Shown here one piece after another: positions 13,023 to 20,045 of a DNA stretch of 21,347 bases. The stretch is taken from the NCBI GenBank assembly GCA_026386995.1, contig JAPLMO010000082.1:1-21347 (forward strand), written 5' to 3'. Made by a program: the position numbers and the translations under genes. The notes beneath the pieces are model-generated. The model had not been told where the DNA came from. It saw only the letters and a program-made list of their open reading frames with translations, and made no database searches. This DNA is from Planctomycetota bacterium. GTDB lineage: Bacteria > Planctomycetota > Phycisphaerae > FEN-1346. Position 1 is the first letter of the stretch, and each line of letters starts with the position of its first letter.

Positions 13023-15561
13023 ATCGGTCGGGCTTCGCAATGATCTTCACCGGTGTGCGCGGCGCGAGATTGAGATGAACTTTGTCGGCTTCCACACTGA
13101 ACTCCGGCGCCGGGCCGCGGCCGGTCTTGCTCAGCGTGAAGACATCCAGCGGCTTCCCGCGGAACTTCTCCGGCAGCGTCCAGTCACGCTCGGAGCCGCC
13201 CGGGCTGTAGCAGTAGATGGCGTCGCCGCGAGGGATGAAGCGATCGTCGTCGTCGGCCACAAGCACGTCGCCCATCGTGACCTTCAGCCGGTTATTGGCC
13301 AACTCGGCCACCACCTCGCGATTGCCGTACTCGATGCGGAACCCGCCCGGGATACCTTGCACGTTGGTCATCTCCCGCTCGAGGAAAAACTGGTACAACA
13401 GCGCGCCGCGGTAGATGCGGTCGACGATCTCCGGCCATTCGGTCTTGTAGGCCACGGTCAGCCCGCGCGGCCCGTTGAACCAGGAAAAATTCTTCTTCCA
13501 GGTTTCCTCGCTCACCGACTGCCGGTCCAGCGGATCGTAAGAAAAGTCCTGGTGGATAGCGCCGACCGTGGCGCAGTCGGCGCGGCTGGGGCCGGAATCG
13601 CGGCTGCCCGTGCCCCCGCCCACAAGTTTGCGGTGCCAGAGTTGGCAGGTCGTCAGGTTTGTGTCCCAGTGCCACACGCCCGCGAGGATTTGCGTCAGGT
13701 CGATCGGGGCGCCGTTCTGGCCCTCGGTGGTGACCGTAATCCCCCGCTCGCGCAGCCAGTCCATGATCGGGGCCATGCCGCAGACCAACTCTTCCAGTAC
13801 GCCGATGCCGTCCGGGCAGCCCAACGGAACGGTGTTCGTGATCCGCAGGTTGTCGAAGTGCAGGGTTCGCTGCACCGGCGCGACCTTCATCATCGCTTCC
13901 AACCGGCGGAAGATGCTGCCGGTCTCAGCGTCCAGCGTGTGGCAGATGCCGTTGCGGGTGCAGAACCGCTTGTCGTAACCGGGGTTCTCCGGGTAGCAGT
14001 CGTCGATGTTGGAGTGGTAGCTGAGGATCGTGTTGTGCTGCTTCGCCGCGCGGGCCAGTTCGCGCAGGCCCCCCGCCCCGCCGATCCGCTCGTTCACCTT
14101 GTCCATGGCCGGGTAGCCGGTGTCGTGGCCCGTGTACTGCCAACCCACGAGGTAGACGATCTGCGGCAGGCCATCGGTCACGTTGTGGATCGCCCGGATC
14201 ATCTCCTCCGACTGCTTGAACGTGGTCCGCACGCCGCAGGCCGGCAAGTCGCAGAAAATCTTGTACAAGAGATGCGTATGGTAGATCGGGTCGATCTCGG
14301 GCAGGCGACGGTTCACCCAAAGGCAGTAGTCGCTCAGGTCGGCGCGGCCGTCGTGGTTGATATCGCCAAGGAACACCACTTCAGCGCGCAGCGGCGGCAT
14401 CGTCTTGTTCCGCACGCGGTATTGGTAGGTGTTCAGCGCGATGGCGTACTTCCGCTCGGCTGTGATCTGATGCGTCTGCGGAAACAGCGGGTAGTTGCCG
14501 TAAACAAACACGCACAGCTTTTCCGGCCGGTAGAGACACCCGTAGACTGCCGGCTGCGGGCCGTGCGGGCCGGAGGTACGAATCTGCCCGGCCTGGTCGC
14601 CCATCCACATCTTGCCGCCCTGGTCCGGTCCCGAGGTGGTCAATCGCCAGAAGCGGTACTCGGGATCGCCGATGGCCACCAGCGGCAGGTCCTGCCACTG
14701 GATCGTCTTGAGATTCTGCCGCGGGTCGGCGATGTTCCTCAGTTCCATCGCCAGTGTGTTGCCTTTGAGCGAGAAGGCGCAATCGAAGGCAATCTGCTCG
14801 GCCGGGAGCGACATGGCATAGACCACCTCTTTTTCGCCCTTGCGGACGTCGATCTTCCACCGCTGCCAGCGCACCGGGTTGCCATTGATCATCAGCGCTC
14901 CGCGCCCGTCGGTCCCGGAAAACTTCGAACCGCTCGGCCGGTGCTCATAGCCCAGCACCACCGGCCGGCGCGAATCCATGGAGACCTTGAGCACCTCTCC
15001 AGCCAGTTCCAACGGAGGCCCGGGCGGTTCAGCGGGCGGGGCCTTCACCAGGCGGGTCGGATCGACCGGCAGCAACTCGAACGTGACAGGTTTGGCCTCG
15101 CTCTTCGCGGCGGCCCGCAGGACCTCGAATTCCCCGGCCAGGTACTCGCGATCGCCCTGGTGGCGGTCGGGGTTGGCCATTTCCACTCGTGGTCCCGGTG
15201 TTGTCGGGACCATGCCCACGAGCACCCGATACTTGCCCGGCGGCGAGCCGGCCGGCACCACGATTGGCTGCGGCCCTTCCTGCACGAAGCGATCGGCCGG
15301 CCACTCCATGGTTGACCGCTGCGGTGCGAAGTCCGCCCCAATCCGCTGCCCGTCCGGCCGCACCACGTGGACAAAGACCACCATGTCGGACTGCGAAGGG
15401 CCGTTGGAGCGGAAGGTGTAGGTGGCGCGAATCGCCTCGCCCGGCGGGACCTGGCCGCGGTCCAGTTCGATGCGGGCCAAAGCAGGGCGGAACTCGGCCC
15501 GCGCCGCGGAAAACGATAGAAGAACCAGCAGCAGGCCACACAAGTTGCGGATTGATTTCAC
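13009..15561 (-). CDS. GH101-like endo-alpha-N-acetylgalactosaminidase family protein
   Basis: An 850-residue secreted protein. It has a signal peptide (residues 1-22), an N-terminal beta domain, a Pro-rich linker (KAPPAEPPGPP near 178) and a galactose-mutarotase-like beta region. An EF-hand-like GDINHDGRADLSDY (about 399-412) resembles the N-D-G insert of GH101 proteins. The barrel has YLVGWQYTGHDTGYP near 477, LHFDN with probable nucleophile Asp570, and ITVTTEG with probable acid/base Glu613. GH101 enzymes release the core disaccharide from mucin-type O-glycans, and GH129-like activity is an alternative. The frame is open to a TTG at 15567, but I chose the GTG at 15561 because GGGAG sits six bases before it. 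It follows the GH95-like gene by 122 bp and is probably co-transcribed. The last residues and stop lie in repeat module D. Confidence 0.7.
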   Translation of the reverse strand: MKSIRNLCGLLLVLLSFSAARAEFRPALARIELDRGQVPPGEAIRATYTFRSNGPSQSDMVVFVHVVRPDGQRIGADFAPQRSTMEWPADRFVQEGPQPIVVPAGSPPGKYRVLVGMVPTTPGPRVEMANPDRHQGDREYLAGEFEVLRAAAKSEAKPVTFELLPVDPTRLVKAPPAEPPGPPLELAGEVLKVSMDSRRPVVLGYEHRPSGSKFSGTDGRGALMINGNPVRWQRWKIDVRKGEKEVVYAMSLPAEQIAFDCAFSLKGNTLAMELRNIADPRQNLKTIQWQDLPLVAIGDPEYRFWRLTTSGPDQGGKMWMGDQAGQIRTSGPHGPQPAVYGCLYRPEKLCVFVYGNYPLFPQTHQITAERKYAIALNTYQYRVRNKTMPPLRAEVVFLGDINHDGRADLSDYCLWVNRRLPEIDPIYHTHLLYKIFCDLPACGVRTTFKQSEEMIRAIHNVTDGLPQIVYLVGWQYTGHDTGYPAMDKVNERIGGAGGLRELARAAKQHNTILSYHSNIDDCYPENPGYDKRFCTRNGICHTLDAETGSIFRRLEAMMKVAPVQRTLHFDNLRITNTVPLGCPDGIGVLEELVCGMAPIMDWLRERGITVTTEGQNGAPIDLTQILAGVWHWDTNLTTCQLWHRKLVGGGTGSRDSGPSRADCATVGAIHQDFSYDPLDRQSVSEETWKKNFSWFNGPRGLTVAYKTEWPEIVDRIYRGALLYQFFLEREMTNVQGIPGGFRIEYGNREVVAELANNRLKVTMGDVLVADDDDRFIPRGDAIYCYSPGGSERDWTLPEKFRGKPLDVFTLSKTGRGPAPEFSVEADKVHLNLAPRTPVKIIAKPDRSGQE

Positions 15562-15683
15562 CGTCAACTCCCTTTTTCTACTCGTTTGTTACTCGCTCCG
15601 CCATGGTCAACAAAGCACAACTGATGTAAAGGGTAACACGATCTGTTTTCGTACGGCAGTCTCCTGGCCAATCTTCGTCGGGT

Positions 15684-17951
15684 CTATTCCCGGACCAACC
15701 GCAGGCTTTCATTTTCGGCCGTATCGAAACTGAACCGGTCCGACTTGAATTCTTCCGATTTCTTGTCATTACGATAGAGCCTCACGGAATGTCCCGGCCA
15801 CGGGTTCACCAGCGTGCACTTTCGCCCGCGCTCACTCGTAATCTTCACATATTGCACCTCGCCGCCCTTCAGTTCGCTGGTGACCAGAAACGCATCCCAT
15901 GCCCGGATATTCACGAAACGCGCGTCTTTGCTCTTGGGCCAAACGGGAAACACACGCAGGACGTGCCCGTGCCCCATGCACAACATCTCATTGATGGTGT
16001 TCGGTACGATGCTGCAGTTCTCGATGCCGTGAACATTGCCGCGCGTGAAGCCGTTGGCCCCGCCCACTTTCTCGATCATCTCGCGCAGTTTCTGGAGGAT
16101 TGTCTCCGAATCGTACCCCACCCGAACTGCCGCCGGGAAGAAGCTGTTCATGCCGTTGCCGTCAATCCACCTGTTCATAACGCGGACTGTGTTGCGGGAG
16201 ATCTCGAGCAGCTTCGGGTCGCTGTCCAGGCCGATCGCCCCCGCGGGATAAATGTGTTGAATCCCCAGCGAATTGCGGTTGTTCCAGGCCACACCCTTTT
16301 CGGTGTAGCGGAAAACGGTCGCACCGTCCTCCTCCTGAGTGGCGAACTTGCTCAAGTGCTTCAGGATGTGCCGCCATTTCTCCTGCCGACCGGCATCGAC
16401 ACCCAGCGCCGTGCTCATCTCCGTGGCAAGTTCAAACGTGGTGCGCACGAGGCCCAGCGACACGATGGAGTTGAAATCCGGGCCCGACCCCTCATGAACG
16501 GAATCGTCGTAAATGACGTAGCGGCCGCCTTCGAACTTCAGGTAGTCTTCCCAGAAGTTCGCGACTTCGAGCACAAACGGATATAGCGTCTTCGCGTATT
16601 CCTTGTCGTACGTGTGATACCAGCGCATGGCAATGTTCACCAGGCAGTAAGCCGCATTGCTCTTTTGGCCGAGAAAGGTCCCCGGGGCGCTGGTCTGGAT
16701 TCCATTGGCGCCGATTCCCACTGGATAATACACGCCACGGATGTTCAGCAGCGTCTTCGCGCAGGACCGGCCGCGCTCCATGAAATCGAGCACCGGAGCG
16801 TGGAAGGGATCCGCTTGCTCGAGGTGGTTGCACGAGTACAGGGCATAGAAGGGTGCCTGGAAGTTGTAGTTGAGATGATAGTCCCCCGCCCAGCGGGGGT
16901 CGTCATCCGTGACCCAAAGCCCAAAAAGTCCCGGGGGAAAATCCGGATTTCGGCTGCTGCTGCCCATGACGTAACTGGACAGGTAATAACGTTGCTCGAG
17001 AACCGGGTCGCCGATCTCAACCAGCGAATGGGCCCAGAACTCCCGCCACCACCGGGTGTGCTGCTCCAGGAGTTTGTTCGCCTTTTCTGCGTTCAAGCCA
17101 AGGGCCATCTGCTGCGCGGCCACCAGCGGATCCTTGCTGTCAAACGAACTCTGCATCGCCACCGCGACCGTGACCTTCCGGCCCGGCTGAAGCGTAAACT
17201 TCGGCCCCGGCTGCGATTTGGCCTTGGGCGGCTGCTTTTTCCCGGGCGGCGGATTGGAGGCGGCAGCCACAGGCTCCCATTCAGGGATGATTACTTTCCC
17301 GCCTGTGACCGTAAGGGCGCAGGCCGCCGCCGTGGGAATATTCACATCCTCGGCGAACGCTTTCGTGGCCCAGAGGACCGCGCCCTTGCGGCCGAGGTCT
17401 TCCTTGGAGCCCCGCCCCGGAGCCGCCCACAACCTGGTTTCCACGTCGACCGGCTTGCCCTCGACGGCAATCTCGACGAGCAGAAAGTCCTCCGTCGCCG
17501 CCACGCAGGAACGCATCGTTACCGTGGTCCCGTCCTTGGTGAATCGGGACGTCGTGATCGCCGGGTGGATCTGCTGCTCGATCAAATATGTAGCGCCGGC
17601 GAGGGCCGGGATGTTGATTTCCAGGCCGCCGAACAGGCGCGGGCCACCCAGCCGATGGCCGTCCTTCAACCGCCAGAAATTGTTCTTGCTGATCCAGAAC
17701 CGCTGGGCTTCCGGAGCTCCGCTGATCACGGCGCCCAGATCACCGTTGCCCAGAAGAGGGCCATCCGCCGCCCCGCGGGAAGGGGTTTCCCTGGGGGGCG
17801 CATTGAATACGGCCTTGTATTGCGAAACGATCCGCTCGGCCTCGGCCTGCATTCGCTGCTTATCGGCCTGCGCTCCCAAGGCTTGCCCCAGCGCCATCAG
17901 GCCGACCGCCACGCTGACTGCCGCGTACCGACCGATTCTTCCCGATCTCAT
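15684..17951 (-). CDS. GH95-like secreted glycoside hydrolase
   Basis: A 755-residue protein with a signal peptide (residues 1-29). Near the N-terminus ADGPLLGNGDLGAVISG (residues 68-73 GNGDLG) is the substrate-domain signature of GH95-type alpha-fucosidases and relatives. It continues through an (alpha/alpha)6-barrel region with VYYPVGIGANG, YVIYDDSVHEGSGPDFNSI and a C-terminal GIENCSIVPNTINEMLCMGHGHVLRVFPVWP followed by GGEVQYVKITSERG, as in GH95. A Pro/Lys-rich insert (NPPPGKKQPPKAKS, near residue 268) interrupts the N-terminal domain. ATG at 17951 has GGAGGAG upstream. An open extension to 18047 has no ribosome binding site. Likely activity is alpha-fucosidase or a related exo-glycosidase. 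First gene of a two-gene unit with the GH101-like gene, downstream of module A copy 3. Confidence 0.8.
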   Translation of the reverse strand: MRSGRIGRYAAVSVAVGLMALGQALGAQADKQRMQAEAERIVSQYKAVFNAPPRETPSRGAADGPLLGNGDLGAVISGAPEAQRFWISKNNFWRLKDGHRLGGPRLFGGLEINIPALAGATYLIEQQIHPAITTSRFTKDGTTVTMRSCVAATEDFLLVEIAVEGKPVDVETRLWAAPGRGSKEDLGRKGAVLWATKAFAEDVNIPTAAACALTVTGGKVIIPEWEPVAAASNPPPGKKQPPKAKSQPGPKFTLQPGRKVTVAVAMQSSFDSKDPLVAAQQMALGLNAEKANKLLEQHTRWWREFWAHSLVEIGDPVLEQRYYLSSYVMGSSSRNPDFPPGLFGLWVTDDDPRWAGDYHLNYNFQAPFYALYSCNHLEQADPFHAPVLDFMERGRSCAKTLLNIRGVYYPVGIGANGIQTSAPGTFLGQKSNAAYCLVNIAMRWYHTYDKEYAKTLYPFVLEVANFWEDYLKFEGGRYVIYDDSVHEGSGPDFNSIVSLGLVRTTFELATEMSTALGVDAGRQEKWRHILKHLSKFATQEEDGATVFRYTEKGVAWNNRNSLGIQHIYPAGAIGLDSDPKLLEISRNTVRVMNRWIDGNGMNSFFPAAVRVGYDSETILQKLREMIEKVGGANGFTRGNVHGIENCSIVPNTINEMLCMGHGHVLRVFPVWPKSKDARFVNIRAWDAFLVTSELKGGEVQYVKITSERGRKCTLVNPWPGHSVRLYRNDKKSEEFKSDRFSFDTAENESLRLVRE

Positions 17952-18108
17952 AACTCCTCCACTGCTGTTATCCAGTCGATTCTTTAACCAAGGCACAACA
18001 GCCTTATCCCCGCAACTGTACCCCTTCATCGTAAGTGGCACAATCAAGCCCTCGGCGGTAGAGTCGAGGTTTGGCGCGGTGGGGTAGGTCGGGCATATCC
18101 GTTGACCG

Positions 18109-18170
18109 CTGCCCCTCCCGAATATTCCGTCTGCCTTATTCTACAAGCACTTACGTCCCTTGTCTGCCCC
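18109..18170 (+). repeat. repeat module A, copy 3 (upstream of the GH95-like operon)
   Basis: The core matches other A copies with a few substitutions (gcccctcccgaatattcc at the start). The minus-strand promoter-like pair CAGACA (18161-18166), 17 bp, TAGAAT (18138-18143) is intact and points to the GH95-like gene, whose ATG is 158 bp beyond the module edge. The leader 17952-18108 holds no other recognisable element. Confidence 0.95.
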
Positions 18171-18250
18171 GCTCCGCGCGCAGAAGGCCAGGAAAGAGAT
18201 AAAGGCCAGGCGTCGACGCTCTCGTCACCTCGCTACGATTGGCCTTCGCG
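18171..18250 (+). repeat. repeat module B, copy 5 (5' half)
   Basis: It contains both stem arms (AAGGCCA and TGGCCTT) and the GCGTCGACGC palindrome, and it ends just after the right arm at ggccttcgcg. The terminator-like 3' half is missing. The break at the stem edge mirrors copy 2, which starts at the same point. Together they place a module boundary there. Confidence 0.95.
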
Positions 18251-18490
18251 GGTCGTTTCTGCGACCGGCATTTTCCGGGAGAATCCTGCTGTTTCTCACC
18301 ATCCTCTAATGTGCGGTCTGTACCATGAGAGGTACGCGCCCGACGTGGGGCTAATCAAGGACGAAGACTTCGTCCTCACGAAGATCGAGAGGCCGAAGTT
18401 CGGCAAGGATCGTGAGCATCGCTGGCGGTGGTTGTCAGCGAACAGTCATCTGAAAAATATCGGTTCATCGCGGGCAAGGTCAGATAGGAA
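18251..18490 (+). other. unique gap before the cytochrome operon, with a palindrome
   Basis: About 240 bp without a convincing gene. A frame opens at ATG 18309 (MCGLYHERYAPDVGLIKDED) and runs into the cytochrome gene to 18596, but it has no ribosome binding site and no family resemblance. At 18358-18376 lies aggacgaag-a-cttcgtcct, a perfect 9-bp inverted repeat around one base, which could be an operator for the downstream operon. No clear promoter hexamers were found. Confidence 0.35.
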
Positions 18491-19108
18491 ATGCCAGGTC
18501 AGGGTTACCCAGAAAAGTCGTCAACGGTTCAGAAATCCCTGTTCAGAACGGAAGTGGTTCCGTTTGCCGCAGCCGTCGCTCTTTTGCTGGCGATGACACT
18601 GGCGGTTGACCTGGCATTGCACAGGGCCAACCTTGGCTGGGTGGGACGATACCTGGGCATACCGGGAACATTCCTGATCGCCGTGTCATTTCTGTATTCC
18701 CTGAGAAAGCGCAAAATCATTATTCGTTTCGGAACGGTCAGGCAGTTTCTTACGGTTCATGAAGTCTGCTCGTGGGTGGGTGCCCTGATGGTCCTGGTTC
18801 ATTGCGGCGTGCACGTCAACACGATCCTGGCATGGCTGGCGGCCTTGTCGATGGTAGTGGCGGTCGTCAGCGGCCTGACGGGCAGGTTGTTGTTGACGCG
18901 ATCACTGAAACGCATGGCGTCGAGGAGGGAGAACCTTCGCAGCCGGGGGCTTTCAGAGGCCCAGGCGGCGGAGGAACTGCTCTGGGAGGCCATGGCCGTT
19001 GCCGCAATGAAGAAATGGAAGGTGGTGCATTTCCACATTACGGTAAGTTTTTGCGTCTTGACGGCGTTCCACGTGTTCCTGATTGTCTTCTTCGGCGAGT
19101 GGATATGA
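18491..19108 (+). CDS. cytochrome b-type (b561/ferric-reductase-like) membrane protein
   Basis: A 205-residue protein with about five membrane helices (around residues 22-45, 55-72, 86-108, 112-135 and 180-203). Histidines are placed as heme b ligands: FLTVHEVCSW, MVLVHCGVHVN, VVHFHITVSF and TAFHVF. A charged cytoplasmic or periplasmic segment (residues 138-170) separates helices 4 and 5. It overlaps the next gene by four bases (ATGA), so translation is coupled. Together they probably form a quinol-cytochrome c electron-transfer complex, with this protein exchanging electrons with the quinone pool. The ATG at 18491 has only a tight TAGGAA before it. A later GTG start is possible. The family name is tentative. 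The heme-membrane reading is well supported by the partner. Confidence 0.7.
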   Translation: MPGQGYPEKSSTVQKSLFRTEVVPFAAAVALLLAMTLAVDLALHRANLGWVGRYLGIPGTFLIAVSFLYSLRKRKIIIRFGTVRQFLTVHEVCSWVGALMVLVHCGVHVNTILAWLAALSMVVAVVSGLTGRLLLTRSLKRMASRRENLRSRGLSEAQAAEELLWEAMAVAAMKKWKVVHFHITVSFCVLTAFHVFLIVFFGEWI

Positions 19109-19851
19109 AGAACCCCTGGATGTGGCTGGGTCTGGTGCTGGGCATCGCCACGTGCGCGGCACTGGTTTGCCTGTTTCCCGCCACGATGGCAAGCCCCGGC
19201 GGCCTTAGGCAAGGCCACCAGGACCTCGCCGGTGACTGCCTGAAGTGCCACAAGCCCTTCCAGGGCGCACCGCGTGAGAATTGCGTTGCGTGCCACCAGG
19301 TGGACAAGATCGGCTTGGCGGCAGCGCAGGGCAAAGCGTCCGCCGCCACGCGGCCGAGGAAGACGCTGTTTCACCAGCATCTCCAGGAGCAGGACTGCGT
19401 CGCCTGCCATCCCGAGCACAGGGATTCGGCGGTCAACGTGGCCGAACCGCAGTTCAACCATCAGTTGGTGAATGTCGCCGTCCGCGGCGATTGCCCGAAG
19501 TGCCACCAGGCGCCCAAGGACGTGGCGCATCGATGGATTGCGACCGACTGCGACGGTTGCCATACGAACACGGAATGGGTGCCCGCGACGTACGATCACA
19601 GGAAGACGTTCAGGCTTGATTCGGACCACAAGCCCAATTGCAGAACCTGCCATTCGGACGGCGACTATCGCAAATTCACGTGCTACGGGTGCCACGAGCA
19701 TTCGGCGGCAAAGGTGGAGAGAAAACATATCAAGGAGGGAATTCGCGATTTCCAGAAATGCGCGCAGTGCCACCGAAGCGCAAGCACGCACGAGGCGAAG
19801 CGCAACCTACGACTACAGGAGGGCGGAGGTCCGGTCAGAAGAGCCGATTAG
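19105..19851 (+). CDS. octaheme c-type cytochrome, exported or membrane-anchored
   Basis: A 248-residue protein with an uncleaved or cleaved N-terminal hydrophobic segment (WMWLGLVLGIATCAALVCLFPATM). Eight CxxCH heme sites have their first Cys at residues 45, 60, 98, 130, 149, 179, 193 and 219. Many further His (38, 90, 92, 119, 142, 165, 175, 208) can act as distal ligands, indicating bis-His low-potential hemes as in cytochrome c3/c7-like proteins. It shares an ATGA overlap with the cytochrome b-type gene and is likely its periplasmic redox partner. Role: electron transfer between the quinone pool and a periplasmic acceptor or reductase not encoded here. The tail after the last heme (NLRLQEGGGPVRRAD) is short and basic. 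The TAG stop is ten bases before repeat module A copy 4. Confidence 0.9.
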   Translation: MKNPWMWLGLVLGIATCAALVCLFPATMASPGGLRQGHQDLAGDCLKCHKPFQGAPRENCVACHQVDKIGLAAAQGKASAATRPRKTLFHQHLQEQDCVACHPEHRDSAVNVAEPQFNHQLVNVAVRGDCPKCHQAPKDVAHRWIATDCDGCHTNTEWVPATYDHRKTFRLDSDHKPNCRTCHSDGDYRKFTCYGCHEHSAAKVERKHIKEGIRDFQKCAQCHRSASTHEAKRNLRLQEGGGPVRRAD

Positions 19852-19860
19852 GCAACGGGT

Positions 19861-19920
19861 GGCCCCCCCGAGTATTCCGTCCGCCTTATTCGACAAACAC
19901 TTACGTCTCTTGTCTGCCCC
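19861..19920 (+). repeat. repeat module A, copy 4 (downstream of the cytochrome operon)
   Basis: The most diverged A copy (ggcccccccgagtattcc, then attcgacaaacac). The minus-strand -10 becomes TCGAAT while CAGACA is kept. It sits after plus-strand genes and faces back into them, so it would not drive a sense gene here. It is fused to module D rather than to B. Confidence 0.95.
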
Positions 19921-19970
19921 CTCCCGCATTTGACCCGGCCCTCCTGCCGGATGACATCATTCTTGACCAG
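19921..19970 (+). repeat. repeat module D, copy 2
   Basis: It follows A copy 4 without a gap (ctcccgcatttgacccggcc, then ctcctgccggatgacatc, attcttgaccag) and matches 12972-13022. It has no gene overlap here, whereas copy 1 forms a gene end. The remaining gap to ribonuclease D (19971-20045) contains the promoter at 20012-20039. Confidence 0.85.
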
Positions 19971-20011
19971 GACAGCTGGCGTCCTTGAAGACGGCGACCA
20001 GGCGGCGCCGC

Positions 20012-20039
20012 TTGACAGCCACTTCGCAGATGGTACGCT
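20012..20039 (+). promoter_or_regulatory. promoter of ribonuclease D, probably leaderless
   Basis: A perfect TTGACA (20012-20017), a 16-bp spacer and TACGCT (20034-20039), which keeps the three strongest -10 bases. The expected start of transcription, six or seven bases further, coincides with the A of the ATG at 20046. Either the transcript is leaderless or the true start codon is further in. AGGG at 20041-20044 is too close to the ATG to be a normal ribosome binding site. Confidence 0.5.
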
Positions 20040-20045
20040 TAGGGC

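Noticed and set aside
12685..15315. 876-residue plus-strand open frame opposite the sulfatase and GH101-like genes
   Set aside because: It is antisense to two genes with clear motifs and signal peptides. Its product is Arg/Val/His-rich with no domain, a common shadow in GC-rich DNA.
15562..15567. TTG start for the GH101-like gene
   Set aside because: The GGGAG motif abuts the TTG with no spacing but is six bases from the GTG two codons later, so the GTG is preferred.
18309..18596. Short plus-strand gene before the cytochrome operon
   Set aside because: No ribosome binding site, no recognisable family, and it overlaps the N-terminus and first helix of the cytochrome b-type gene by over 100 bases in another frame.
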